Part shown: in pieces, positions 33,730 to 42,377 of the stretch
How the letters are laid out: each line of letters begins with the position of its first letter
Position numbering within the stretch: the stretch's first letter is position 1
Assembly: GCA_009760855.2 (NCBI GenBank)
Contig: WPIO01000160.1
Location: 295,001-357,500, forward strand
Direction of reading: 5' to 3'
DNA from: Cristatella mucedo
Taxonomy: Eukaryota; Bryozoa; Phylactolaemata; Cristatellidae
Length of the DNA: 62,500 bases
The notes under the pieces: model-generated
Seen by the model: only the letters and a program-made list of their open reading frames with translations
Told to the model about the DNA's origin: nothing
The model's database searches: none
Translations under genes and position numbers: made by a program

Positions 33730-34180
33730 ATTGCTGCCTAATTTGTTCTGCCTAGTATATCTGCTGCTTATTATGGCTGCAGCCTAATATGGCTGTGGCC
33801 TAATTTGTCTGTCGAACATCGCTGCTGCCAGCTATGGCTGCTACTTAATATAGCTGCTCCCTGAAATGGCTGCTACTTGATATCGGTGCTGCATATTAAG
33901 GATGCTGCCTAACATGGCAGCTACCTCATGTGACTGCGGTCTCAAATGGCTGCTGCCTCATGACACTGCTGCCGTTGTGACTGCTGCTGCTACTTTTGGC
34001 TGCTGCCTAACATGGCTGCTGTTTCATGTTTCAGCGGCCTCGTGTGAATGCTGCCTTATTTGGCTGCTTTCTCACACGTCGGCCTCTTCATCTGGCTGCT
34101 GCTTCTTTTAGCTGCAACCTCATGTGTCAGCTGCCTCATGTGGCTGATGCAACATGAAGCAGCAGTCACACGAGTCAGCT
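33730..34180 (+). repeat. Diverged 16-bp array at the centre of inverted duplication I
   Basis: Monomers such as ggctgctgcctaatat and tggctgctacttaata are recognisable but less regular than at 27 kb. Near 34156-34175 the polarity reverses (GAAGCAGCAGTCA), which marks the symmetry centre. Confidence 0.8.
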
Positions 34181-34214
34181 AAGTGGCAGGGGCATGCTAA
34201 TCTTTGTGCATTTC

Positions 34215-34400
34215 TCTCGCCTCTTCGATTGTGAGAGCTTCTCCTGTTCCGTCTGCCGACGGGTTTCGGCACGTTGAATCTTCGTCTCTATCTTGGTCGT
34301 TCTCCTAACCAGCCGGCGACTGCCAGCACTGTCAGGCAGGAGGCAATCATATAAGCACTAGATGAAAGCGCCTTTCCTGTCGCGTGCCTCAAATGACCTG
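34215..34400 (-). pseudogene. Secreted acidic peptide exon, copy 3 (decayed)
   Basis: On the minus strand, LTVLAVAGW (signal-peptide end) and VPKPVGR (about 34252-34272) are still readable in the right order. The Asp tract has been lost, a stop (TAG) lies between these blocks, and the exon border reads GAAGAG-GCGAGA, so the GT donor is now GC. No ATG is found at the expected place. It is a dead paralogue of the exons at 30.8 and 33.1 kb. Confidence 0.75.
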
Positions 34401-35075
34401 CTTCTCGGTCGAGAAGCAGGTCTCTCTCTTTCTTTGTCCCTATTCCTGTCTAAATCTCTAGCCTCTGAGTGCAGATAGGCAGAAATTGGGGTGGCATAAC
34501 CAAACGCTCTCGTTCAGGATTGCCTCTAGCCGTCCCCAGTGATTTGGGCTGTTCATAAATCGATATTGCAGCTGTCACTGTCTGTTACTTCATTCAGATC
34601 AAACGAAAGATATCAAAAAGGTAGCAGCAGGCTGTGGAGAAGGTGCTTGAAAAGTTAAAAGACACTCGATCAGGATGAAATTACATCAAGATTCGACTAC
34701 TTCCTTACCTTCCCCTTGATCTCAGCTTAACAGCAGGCCCAGATGTAAAAACCCAATCTTTTATCGTCTTCACAATCGCCTGGGCTAACGGTTTTCTATT
34801 TTTCTTCTCTGGAATGCTGCGGCATGCCGAAGGCATTTACTGCGGTTTCAATCACTGCCACATCAAAGTGGAAGCACCTGAAACGTTTACCAGCAGCAAC
34901 CTGTGCTTAAAGAACTTCCCGAGTCTCAAACGTCTAACATTTCGTCTGACCCCCTACATATACTGCATGGCCCAGTACCACTTAAGACTTTCTCATAGGG
35001 ACGCACTAAAAGTGCAAGCATCAGGAATGTATTTAGTTTTTGATTCAAGTCGGGAAAGCTGCTGACAAGGTGCCT
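34401..35075 (-). promoter_or_regulatory. Upstream region of exon copy 3 (decayed)
   Basis: The complement is collinear with 32346-33087. The TATA position reads TTTAGACAGG and the dyad reads ATGCCGAAGGCAT (about 34826). The (AG)n leader is reduced to a CT-rich patch at 34421-34435. Probably inactive. Confidence 0.6.
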
Positions 35076-35845
35076 GGCCTCATTCGTGAGTAGTTCGAAT
35101 AGGTAGGCCCGAGCGATAGGATGCAGTGTGCAAAGCAATCAGTGACAGCACATGGAATTGAATGACTTTGTCAATCGTGACCACCAAAGCTGCCACATCA
35201 CGCCTCTGTTCGCCAACGTGCACTTGCTCCCAATGTAATGTAATGTAATGTATCTCCGTCTGTAACTGCATAAAGTCATAAAGAACATGTGGGTGTTATG
35301 CAGGAGAGTTTTGCATAGCACACTCACAGCCTAAGCGGCTTTCGGTACTCATTCGGTAGCCAACAGACTTCGTCTCACGCAACAAAGAGAAAGTAGGATG
35401 CATAGCAGAGTCAGGAGAACAGTTGAGGTAGTGAGTAGCACACAAGTAGCAGGTCAGGACCGCTGAAAAGGATGTGCCATAGTCGGCACTATGAGAATAG
35501 TAGCTGTCGTTGCATAAGAAACCAAGCAGCATACCTAATCAAAGATTCTGACACAGACATTCTGACTCTGAGGTCCCCTCATTCTTTGGCAGTAGTCCAC
35601 CTATGAAAACGACTCCATCAGTATACTAAGCGTCGCACCAGTTGCTATTTTTACTCAAAATACTAAAGAGTACCTAGTGTGAGACCTCAAATCCTTTAGA
35701 TTACGTGCCTTTAGTGCGCATGCTCCCCAGCCAAGCACCCACTATAGATCGGCTTCACGACATCACCCGATTTGAAGACGTTTAACAAGAAGCTAAAAAG
35801 CACGTGTTTATCACAGCACTCATTAGATCTTTGTGATGAGTCCAT
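35076..35845 (+). mobile_element. LINE-A-like C-terminal part, right arm, split by LINE-C
   Basis: The plus-strand block CACCAAAGCTGCCACATCACGCC..CACTTGCTCCCA up to 35235 continues after a LINE-C insertion as AAGCAGCATACC..GGTCCCCTCATTCTTTGG and the LINE C-terminus (about 35690-35830). It is the inverted partner of 31978-32345. The reading frame is degraded. Confidence 0.7.
35236..35514 (-). mobile_element. LINE-C 3' end, copy C4
   Basis: TAATG repeats (35235-35250) mark the (ATTAC)n tail on the minus strand. The body matches C2 and C3. It interrupts LINE-A sequence that is continuous at the partner site near 32215. Confidence 0.85.
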
Positions 35846-35975
35846 CGTGTGCGTGTTAAGGATGTCCTCCCGACCAAGGTCTTGCTGAGGTCGTGGGCTT
35901 GAGCCCCGTGGCATATATGAAGCCTCTGAATTAAGACTAGGCTCCCCTATGGTGCTATGCAATTGAATAGCTAAT
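35846..35975 (+). mobile_element. SINE-B copy B3
   Basis: TCCTCCCGACCAAGGTC, the box-B-like GGGCTTGAGCCC and a GAAGCCTCTGAATTAAGAC..GGTGCTATGCAATTGAATAG terminus. The head is partly lost. Confidence 0.75.
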
Positions 35976-36239
35976 ACTACTAATAATATCTGCCGCAAAA
36001 CTTACTTTAATTTTGGAAACTGTGTACATCACCTCTCATCATATCATGCTTGTTGACCAAATGTATGTGATCATTAGCCATTTTACCATTTTAGCAGCAT
36101 CTGTAAAGAGCTTGCACAGAGACTAGCATGTCTGACGGCACTATATATCTGTATTGTTAATGTTTATAGGATCTCAGCTACAGATGAGTCCGCCCCCACA
36201 CTACGAAGTTGCAGCACAGCTTCCCTTTAACTGTGGCCC
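35976..36239. other. Diverged LINE 3' sequence
   Basis: Contains one degenerate LINE-A-like 3' phrase (about 36080-36160, GCAGCATCTGTAAAGAGC..GGCACTATATATC). Otherwise unrecognised. Confidence 0.45.
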
Positions 36240-36365
36240 AGATCTCTGCCCACTAAACACCATTACATAGAGCTCCTCAGCAAATGTGGAGCAGAGGATA
36301 AGAGAGAGAGAGTTCTGTGATGGTGCTTTATCGAGTGTATTATTTTTTTCAATACTATTATTGTA
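36240..36365 (+). mobile_element. LINE-A-like 3' end, right arm
   Basis: GAGCTCCTCAGCAAATGTGG, GTTCTGTGATGGTGCTTTATCGAGTG and an imperfect ATT tail, followed by the same downstream flank as the left-arm copy (CCATTGCGTCA.., CTTCTCGG). It is the inverted partner of 31978-32010. Confidence 0.7.
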
Positions 36366-36489
36366 ACCATTGCGTCAGGTGGCTCCATCCGTATGAATCT
36401 GCCTCCAAATCTTCTCGGTCGCAAACGTGTGGCAAGTATTTCCAGTGGCTGCCGTGCCGGCATTGCCAACCAGTTGCATTCAGTTCGTC

Positions 36490-36775
36490 ATTTAGTCTGC
36501 ATTCATTCTGCTTTTTCCGTCGTAAGAGCCCTCTGCATTCTGAAGTATGCAGTGCAGAATTAGGAATACAATAACCTAGACATAAAGATGAACAATGGTA
36601 TCTAAGCTCATTTGTATTGCCCCACCATATAAATTGATACAGAACCAGGCACCGCAAAAATGCATTGCCACGAGGCTCGAGCCAAGACCATGGCCTGCAA
36701 ATGAAACGACATTAGCCTCGTCAGAGGCCAGCACCCTAACCACACTGGACGAAACTAGGTGTCATACTACATGTG
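36490..36775 (+). repeat. Segment X', right arm of inverted duplication I
   Basis: An inverted copy of 31271-31562, joined on its outer side to an array segment just as the left arm is. Confidence 0.85.
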
Positions 36776-37330
36776 GAAGCAGCCAAATGGGGTAGCCGCC
36801 ACTTGAGACAGCTGCCATATAAGGCAGCAGCATCGTAAGGCAGCAGCAACACTGGCAGCGGCAACACTGGCAGCAGCTACAGAGGCAACAGCCACAGTGG
36901 TAGAAACCACAGGGCAACAGCCACAGAGGCAGCAGCTGCAGAGGCAGCAGCATTATAAGGCAGCAGCCATAGTAGCAGCAATGACAGTAGCAGCAACGAC
37001 AGTGGCAGCAGCTACAGAGACAGCAGCCACAGAGGTAGCAGCTACTATGGCAGCGTCTACAGTGGCAGCAGCCACAGTAGCATTAGCCACGGTGGCAGAA
37101 CCCACAATGGCAGCAACATAGGATGCAAGTGCTATGGAGGCAGCAGCTGCAGAGACAAATTGCAGCGTTACAAATTAGCAGCCACAGTGAGAGCAGCTAC
37201 AGAGAGGCAGCAGCAGGTCGTACATTGTCATCAGCGTTATGAGGCGGCGGCCACAGAGGCAGAACCTCACAGAGGCAGCCGCCGCAGAGGCAGTCGCTGC
37301 AGAATCAGCACCGTTACAAGGCAGTAGGTA
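36776..37330 (-). repeat. Inverted 15-bp version of the array
   Basis: Units such as agcagccacagaggc and agcagctacagtggc repeat with a 15-base period. Read on the minus strand they are ctgctgcctctgtgg, the 16-bp monomer with one base removed. Because 15 is divisible by three, the plus strand reads as five-residue repeats (VAATT, VAAAT, EVAAT). Confidence 0.9.
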
Positions 37331-37532
37331 TGAGTTGCATCACTTAGAGAGGCTCAGAATTCAAAGAAATTCAAAGAATCAGAGAGGCCTCAGAAGGCTG
37401 CTTGCCAATGCGTCGGCCCATCTGACTGTAATGGATTCTCTGGCAAACTTGAAATTCCCTGAGAAATTACTTAAGCTCTTGTTATCCCAAAGCCTAGAAA
37501 TTGCCAAGAATGACTATGTGAAATCTTGCTAG
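37239..37532 (+). CDS. Hypothetical open frame at the array edge
   Basis: A 97-codon frame. The first 30 residues come from the 15-bp repeat. The rest (HHLERLRIQRNSKNQRGLRR.. to SLEIAKNDYVKSC) is not repetitive and is Leu/Lys-rich with possible helical character. I do not recognise it. No splice or promoter signal supports it, and it may be chance. Confidence 0.15.
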   Translation: MRRRPQRQNLTEAAAAEAVAAESAPLQGSRYELHHLERLRIQRNSKNQRGLRRLLANASAHLTVMDSLANLKFPEKLLKLLLSQSLEIAKNDYVKSC

Positions 37533-37974
37533 AGTCGATCTACAAAGGAGCTCCAGAAACTGGCCTTGTTGCAAAAAGCCTGTGCTGGGTTAATAGCAGT
37601 CAGCTCTTTGGGTACAGGACACTCTAAAATTGTTTGCTGCACACTTACTCTATCATCCTGCTTTCTTTTTAGGAAAAGGGAAACTCGCCATACCGGAATG
37701 CGGTTTCTGTACGGCATCATCGCAGAGTTTACTGATGCTATTGATCTAAGAACACTCGACTGCATTACAGCATAAGGGCACTGCCTGATTCTATGTTTTG
37801 CTGACAGCCTATATTGGTTCGATATGATTCGGAGCTTATTAAAAGTTTCAAGCTTTCAATTTTCGGCTTTCGCCCAATTCCTGTTGCAATTAATTATTTG
37901 TGGGATAATTTGTGCACGAAATAGCATCACCTAATCGGAGGCTAGATTATTTTAAGACGTGCCGGGCATTTCAT
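37533..37974. other. Unassigned sequence
   Basis: No gene or repeat recognised. Confidence 0.4.
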
Positions 37975-38050
37975 AAAAATAATAATAATAATAAACTAAA
38001 AGCGTCCTCAGAAATTTACGTTTCCTCGTAGGCACTTTATAGATGCACAC
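37975..38050 (-). mobile_element. LINE-A-like 3' end fragment
   Basis: An (AAT)n run at 37977-37993, then AAGCGTCCTCAGAAATTTACG and CGTAGGCACTTTATAGATG, resembling a decayed complement of the LINE-A terminus. Confidence 0.5.
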
Positions 38051-38404
38051 AAAAAGAGAATGAGCGTCCGTTCTACCGAGACAAGCAAGAAAAAGTCGTG
38101 CAGGAAGAAACTCAAAGCCGCCTGCTTGTTGGACCCATTGTTAGTAAAAGGCGCCGAAGTAGTCACACGTTAGTTGGTACGCTCATCACGCAGTAAAAAA
38201 AAAGCTCCAAATTGTATTCGTGCGATTGCAAAAATTGAGCGAAAGGCAAGCGTCGCGAGCGCCAAGACCAAAAGTACGTCGAAAGTTGTCGGCACCGGCG
38301 GCCGACTCGCGAACCGGAGGCTCGATCGCCGAAACTTCTCAATCCAGTACGAAATAAGGCAAGACGACTGACGGGCGGGACAGCGCCGGACGATGTGAGA
38401 GCGT
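38051..38404. other. Unassigned sequence before the minisatellite
   Basis: No gene recognised. The stretch is moderately GC-rich from 38220 on. Confidence 0.4.
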
Positions 38405-38745
38405 GAGCGCTCAGCCGGGAAGCAAGAGAGTGCACAGCGGAGGAAATGAGAGCGCTCAGCAGGAAAGGAGCGGGAGTGCACAGCGGAGGAGCAAGAGCGC
38501 TTAGCGGGGGGGGGGAGTGATAGTGCACAGCGGAGGTAATGAGAGCGCTCAGCAGGAGAGGAGCGAGAGTGCACAGCGGAGGTAATGAGACGCTCAGCAG
38601 GAGAGGAGCGAGAGTGCACAGCGGAGGAGCGAGAGCGCTCAGTGGGGAAAGAGCAGAGTGCTCAGCGGAGAAGGAGCGAGAGCGCTTAGCGGGGGAGCGA
38701 GCGAGAGCACAGAGCACGGTACGAGGGCGCTCAGAGGGTGAGCGA
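38405..38745 (+). repeat. GC-rich minisatellite
   Basis: A degenerate tandem repeat with recurring phrases GTGCACAGCGGAGG, GAGCGCTCAGCAGGAGAGG and GAGCGAGA, about 40-50 bases per cycle, at least seven cycles. Open frames through it read as Arg/Ser/Ala-rich low complexity on both strands. Confidence 0.85.
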
Positions 38746-38789
38746 GAGCGCACAGTGGGCGGTGCCGCGCGGTGGCGGCAGCTTCAGCC

Positions 38790-39585
38790 ATGCGGCAGCG
38801 GCCGCAGCCGACGCCGCGCGCGGCTAGCTCGCTCGGGGCGATCGCAGCGTCGCTTAAGCTCCCTGGGCGCAGAGTCTGCAGCTTGAGCTCAGAACGCCGG
38901 CCGTTTGACGGTTAATCACGCGTGAGCGGTGGCCCCGGTGGACGGAGCGACGAGGGTGCGGACGCTCGAGCGCTGAACGATCGTGATGGATTGACGGATT
39001 TATCAGTGCTACGCCTAGAGGCGCCGTTTAAAACGCGTCGCTTAAGCGGGCGGCAAACGCCGGTGCCAAGATAAATCATATCATAAACCTGTTCGTCTTG
39101 CCGCAGTTTACGACCGTCTTTGGGAGCAGCTGAAATAATGAATATTCCGCGTCGAACGGACGACGAAAAAAATACTAGCTGATTGAACAGCCTCTTTTTG
39201 TAGAGCGACAGAAGAGCCTTTACGGCTATCACTACCGCTTGCAGTGGCGATAAAGGATCGCCCCCCTCAGGATCCAAACCCACGACCTCGGGGCCGACGT
39301 CGTGAAAAGCAACCGCCTTACTTAGTGAGCCATTAAGGCTCACCAAGCTGGGTCGGGTGCAGTGTGGCGTGAGCGTTTGCAGCAGCAGGAAGCAGCTTCT
39401 GCTTCTTGGGCGAACGTGGTGCATCATTTCGCGCCTAGATCAACTGGAGCTCCAAGAACACTCGAAGCGATGACGAGGACGATCGATCGGCTCTCGTTTT
39501 CGCCCCGGCAAAATCTGTGCGGCAGTTCCTCTCACAGTTCCTGCTGGGTAGAACACTCCATCGCGAATGGAGCCCTCAACGCTTG
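38790..39585 (+). repeat. P-family repeat copy P1, left arm of inverted duplication II
   Basis: The stretch 38800-39340 is nearly identical to the complement of 40460-41000. The inner 39350-39560 matches the complement of 40255-40450 less well. It contains SINE-A copy A4, which the other arm shares at the same place. It ends at the 15-bp array. The core GTTTAAAACGCGTCGCTTAAGCGG block is also seen, diverged, at 49.6 and 56.2 kb. Confidence 0.92.
39171..39343 (-). mobile_element. SINE-A copy A4
   Basis: A full-length SINE-A on the minus strand, from GGTGAGCC (39343) to TCAGCTAGTATT (39171). Insertion junction sequence (CGACGAAAAAAATACTAGC) is identical to copy A5 in the opposite arm, so both descend from one insertion. 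Confidence 0.88.
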
Positions 39586-40026
39586 TGCTCCGGAAGTATG
39601 TGCTCCGGAAGCATGTGCTCCGGAAGCATGTGCTCCGGAAGCATGTGCTCCGGAAGCATGTGCTCCGGAAGCATGTGCTCCGGAAGCATGTGCTCCGGAA
39701 GCATGTGCTCCGGAAGCATGTGCTCCGGAAGCATGTGCTCCGGAAGCATGTGCTCCGGAAGCATGTGCTCCGGAAGCATGTGCTCCGGAAGCATGTGCTC
39801 CGGAAGCATGTGTATGTGCTCCGGAAGCATGTGCTCCGGAAGCATGTGCTCCGGAAGCATGTGCTCCGGAAGCATGTGCTCCGGAAGCATGTGCTCCGGA
39901 AGCATGTGCTCCGGAAGCATGTCCTCCGGAAGCATGTGCTCCGGAAGCATGTGCTCCGGAAGCATGTGCTCCGGAAGCATGTGCTCCGGAAGCATGTGCT
40001 CCGGAAGCATGTGCTCCGGAAGTATC
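39586..40026 (+). repeat. 29-copy tandem array of tgctccggaagcatg
   Basis: Fifteen units at 39586-39810, a 6-base slip (tgtatg, 39811-39816), then fourteen units at 39817-40026. Units are almost identical. The exceptions are one tcctccgga variant at 39922 and AAGTAT in place of AAGCAT in the first and last units. The 15-base period keeps frames open (CAPEA, CSGSM, VLRKH, MLPEH). These are shadows of the array. Confidence 0.98.
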
Positions 40027-40044
40027 GCTACTTCACCTATCTTC

Positions 40045-40240
40045 GTCGGTAATTCCACAAAAGCCACTAAGGCTATGCGGCCGGCTATGTAGGAGAGCTT
40101 TTGCATAGTGCACTCAATGCCTGAGCAGCTTTCGGTATGCATTCAGTAGCAAACAGACCGATTTCATCTCAGAAAACCCAGAAAAACTGGCAAGCCAGCT
40201 GAGTCAGCAGTGCTGTTGAGGCGTTGCATAAAGGCAAAAG
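40045..40240 (-). mobile_element. LINE-C 3' end, copy C6
   Basis: GGTAATTCCACAAAAGCCAC to GCTGAGTCAGCAGTGCTG is LINE-C sequence, diverged, on the minus strand. Its tail end points towards the 29-copy array. With the array it forms the loop of inverted duplication II. Confidence 0.75.
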
Positions 40241-40454
40241 CTGAAGGTGGTCGGACCAGGCAGCTCAAAGCTCCGGCAGAAACTGTGAGAAGAACTGCCG
40301 CACAGATTTTGCCGCGGCGCAAGCGAGAACCCATGGATCGTCCCCGTCGTAGCTCCAAGTTTTTTTGGAGCTCCAGTCGACCGCGGCGCGTACCGACGCA
40401 AAGAAAAGCAGCAGCTGCAGCTCACTCTCACGCACACCCACACGCTCACGCTCT

Positions 40455-40591
40455 TTTCACGACCTCGGCCTGAGGTCGTGGGTTCGGATCATGAGGTGGG
40501 CGATCCCTTATCGCCACTGCAAGCGGAACTGATAGCCGAAAAAGGCTCTTCTGTCGCTCTACAAAAAGAGGCTGTTCAATCAGCTAGTATT
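40455..40591 (+). mobile_element. SINE-A copy A5, head-truncated
   Basis: GACCTCGGCCTGAGGTCGTG and GGGTTCGGATC (box B), then the body to TCAATCAGCTAGTATT. It is the same insertion as A4, now missing its first part. Confidence 0.85.
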
Positions 40592-40873
40592 TTTTTCGTC
40601 GTCCGTTCGACGCGGGATATTTATTATTTCTGCTGCTCCAAAGACGGTCGTAAACTGCGGCAAGACGAACAGGTTTATGATATGATTTATCTTGGCACCG
40701 GCGTTTGCCGCCCGCTTAAGCGACGCGTTTTAAACGGCGCCTCTAGGCGTAGCACTGATAAATCCGTCAATCCATCATGATCGTCCAGCGCTCGAGCGTC
40801 CGCACCCTTGTCGCTCCGTCCCCGCGGCCACAGCTCACGCGTGATTAACCGTCGAACGGCCGGCGTTCTGAGC

Positions 40874-41370
40874 TCATGCTGCAGACTCGGCACCCAGGGA
40901 GCTTAAGCGACGCTGCGATCGCCCCGAGCGAGCTAGCCGCGCGCGGCGTCGGCGGCGGCGGCTGCGGCCGCCGCGCCGCTGCTGCTGCTGCTGCTGCTGA
41001 GGCCGCCGTCGTTGAGCGTCGAACGCGTAGAGCTCGTGCGCGGTCTTCGTAGCGCTCGCCCGCTCGCTCGCAGCGCTCCTGCAGCTGCTGCTCGACTGAG
41101 CCGCCGCCGCCCGACTCGCCGCCCGACTGCTTCGCGCGCGCTCGACTCGAGCTTCAAATCGTCTTCGACGCATGCGCCTTTGACGTCGGGATTGACGAGC
41201 AGTCGGTCTTTGCCGACTAAGCTGCCGCACGCGCCGCCGCCGCCGCGGCGGGTCGTCGCTTTGAGTCCTGGCAAAGTGAGACGCCCCGCAGTGCGACGAT
41301 GCAAGCGGAAGCGCAAAGCTGAGGCTCCTATTCTGCCGCAGTGCAAACGAGGCTGCTGAATCGCTGACAT
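40874..41370 (-). other. CpG-rich block with Ala/Arg/Ser open frames
   Basis: Strongly GC-rich with GCNGCN runs. Minus-strand frames read GRSRRRRRRARLARSGRS and ACVEDDLKLESSAR. The second phrase has a counterpart ACVDDDLKLARSAR in P4 (about 56690), with Leu codons differing synonymously, and a frameshifted relic in P3 (about 49165). It could be a CpG-island promoter or first exon, or only shared DNA. Not called as a gene. Confidence 0.35.
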
Positions 41371-41759
41371 CTCTTACCTTAATCGTAAATCAGTGGGCAT
41401 TTTAGCAGTAGCTGACGAGCTGCGAACTTTTTCGTGAGTCCGCGAGGCTCGATGCAGCGTAGCAGAATCAACTAATAAATAAAATAGCAAGTAATACTAG
41501 GAATAATCTAGGGACGGAGCGTGGGCCCAGGTGGCGGACGCTTAGGTCGCAGTCTAGCCACAATGTGGAGCGCGTGGGCCAACCGCAACGGCATGTTGCA
41601 CCCTGGCTCGGCGGTAGACTACACTTGAAGCTTACAGCGAGCGAGATTCGAGACGCGAGTCTAGCGTGCGATCTAACGTCGATCTATCGTCCTCACTTGA
41701 AGAAGCGAAGAATAGAGAGTTCAGCTGCTTCGCGTTTCCGGCTCAGCTTGAAGCCGGTG

Positions 41760-41915
41760 CCGAGCTGGTTTGGTCCAGCGGTTAAGGTGCGAGCCCCTGA
41801 CCATGATCTGGCTGAGGTCGTGGGCTCGAGCCCAGAGGCGTATGTGGAGCGCCTGAATTGAGATTAGGTTCTCTTGGGGCGCTATGCAAATGAATTATAT
41901 ATTTTTTTTTATTTA
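41760..41915 (+). mobile_element. SINE-B copy B4, nested in P2
   Basis: GGTCCAGCGGTTAAGGTGC (box A), GGGCTCGAGCCC (box B), GAGCGCC..GGGGCGCTATGCAAATG and an AT-rich tail. It is absent at the matching point of P4 (about 57290), so it inserted after the P2/P4 duplication. Confidence 0.88.
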
Positions 41916-42099
41916 CAGTCTGCTCGGCAAAGCCTCAGCTCGGCGGCTACGCTAGGATCATGCCCGCGTTCGAAAACTACCGCCTGGCACTAGAACGAAT
42001 CGTGCGTCGATCAAATTGCACACCAGCGAGTAAGCGCCTATTCCCGGCGTGTCTGTTTCCAATGTTCGGCAAAGCTGGGATTCCTCGAAAAGACGAATG

Positions 42100-42185
42100 G
42101 CTAAATATTAGTTAATATTAATTATTAATAATTAATAGTTCATAATTTATAAATAAATAAATAAATAATAATAATAAATTAATGA
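42100..42185. repeat. AT-rich TTAATATTAAT tract
   Basis: TTAATATTAATTATTAATAA-type low complexity followed by (AATA)n, interrupting P2. Not present at the matching place in P4. Confidence 0.85.
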
Positions 42186-42206
42186 AGAATAAAATGAAAA
42201 ATACGA

Positions 42207-42377
42207 ATGGCTGCGGTACGCGCAGCGATCCTTTTCAAGAAGAGGTCTCGCTTCCTCAAGAGTGAGAAACGAGTGAAACAATTGGTCGATGGCTTCCTCG
42301 TAGCCACAAGAGCACTAGGTGCTGCTGAAAAGGACAGAGGTACCGGATCGGACAGAGCCACCAATGACTGCGACTAG
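42207..42377 (+). CDS. Small open frame in P2 (56 residues), doubtful
   Basis: ATGGCTGCG start, then a basic sequence with RAAILFKKRSRFLKSEKRVK in the middle, ending in TAG. P4 (about 57530) and P3 (minus strand, about 48620) keep recognisable versions (RAAIL.., FLKS, RVK, EKRVKQ) but without an ATG, and they stop early. The P2/P4 differences fall mostly on first and second codon positions, which argues against selection on the protein. TTTCTCTTTTCTTTCAG just downstream resembles a splice acceptor. Confidence 0.2.
   Translation: MAAVRAAILFKKRSRFLKSEKRVKQLVDGFLVATRALGAAEKDRGTGSDRATNDCD

Noticed and set aside
38163-38753. A 196-codon minus-strand frame (SAVHSRSSPAERS repeats)
   Set aside because: Generated by the GC-rich minisatellite. 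Alternative frames on both strands are equally open and repetitive.
39362-40142. Open frames of 161-248 codons through the 15-bp array (CAPEA, CSGSM, VLRKH and, on the other strand, MLPEH repeats)
   Set aside because: A 15-bp unit without stops opens several frames at once. The flanking sequence is P-family repeat and the array is a recent expansion, so no frame is specifically supported.
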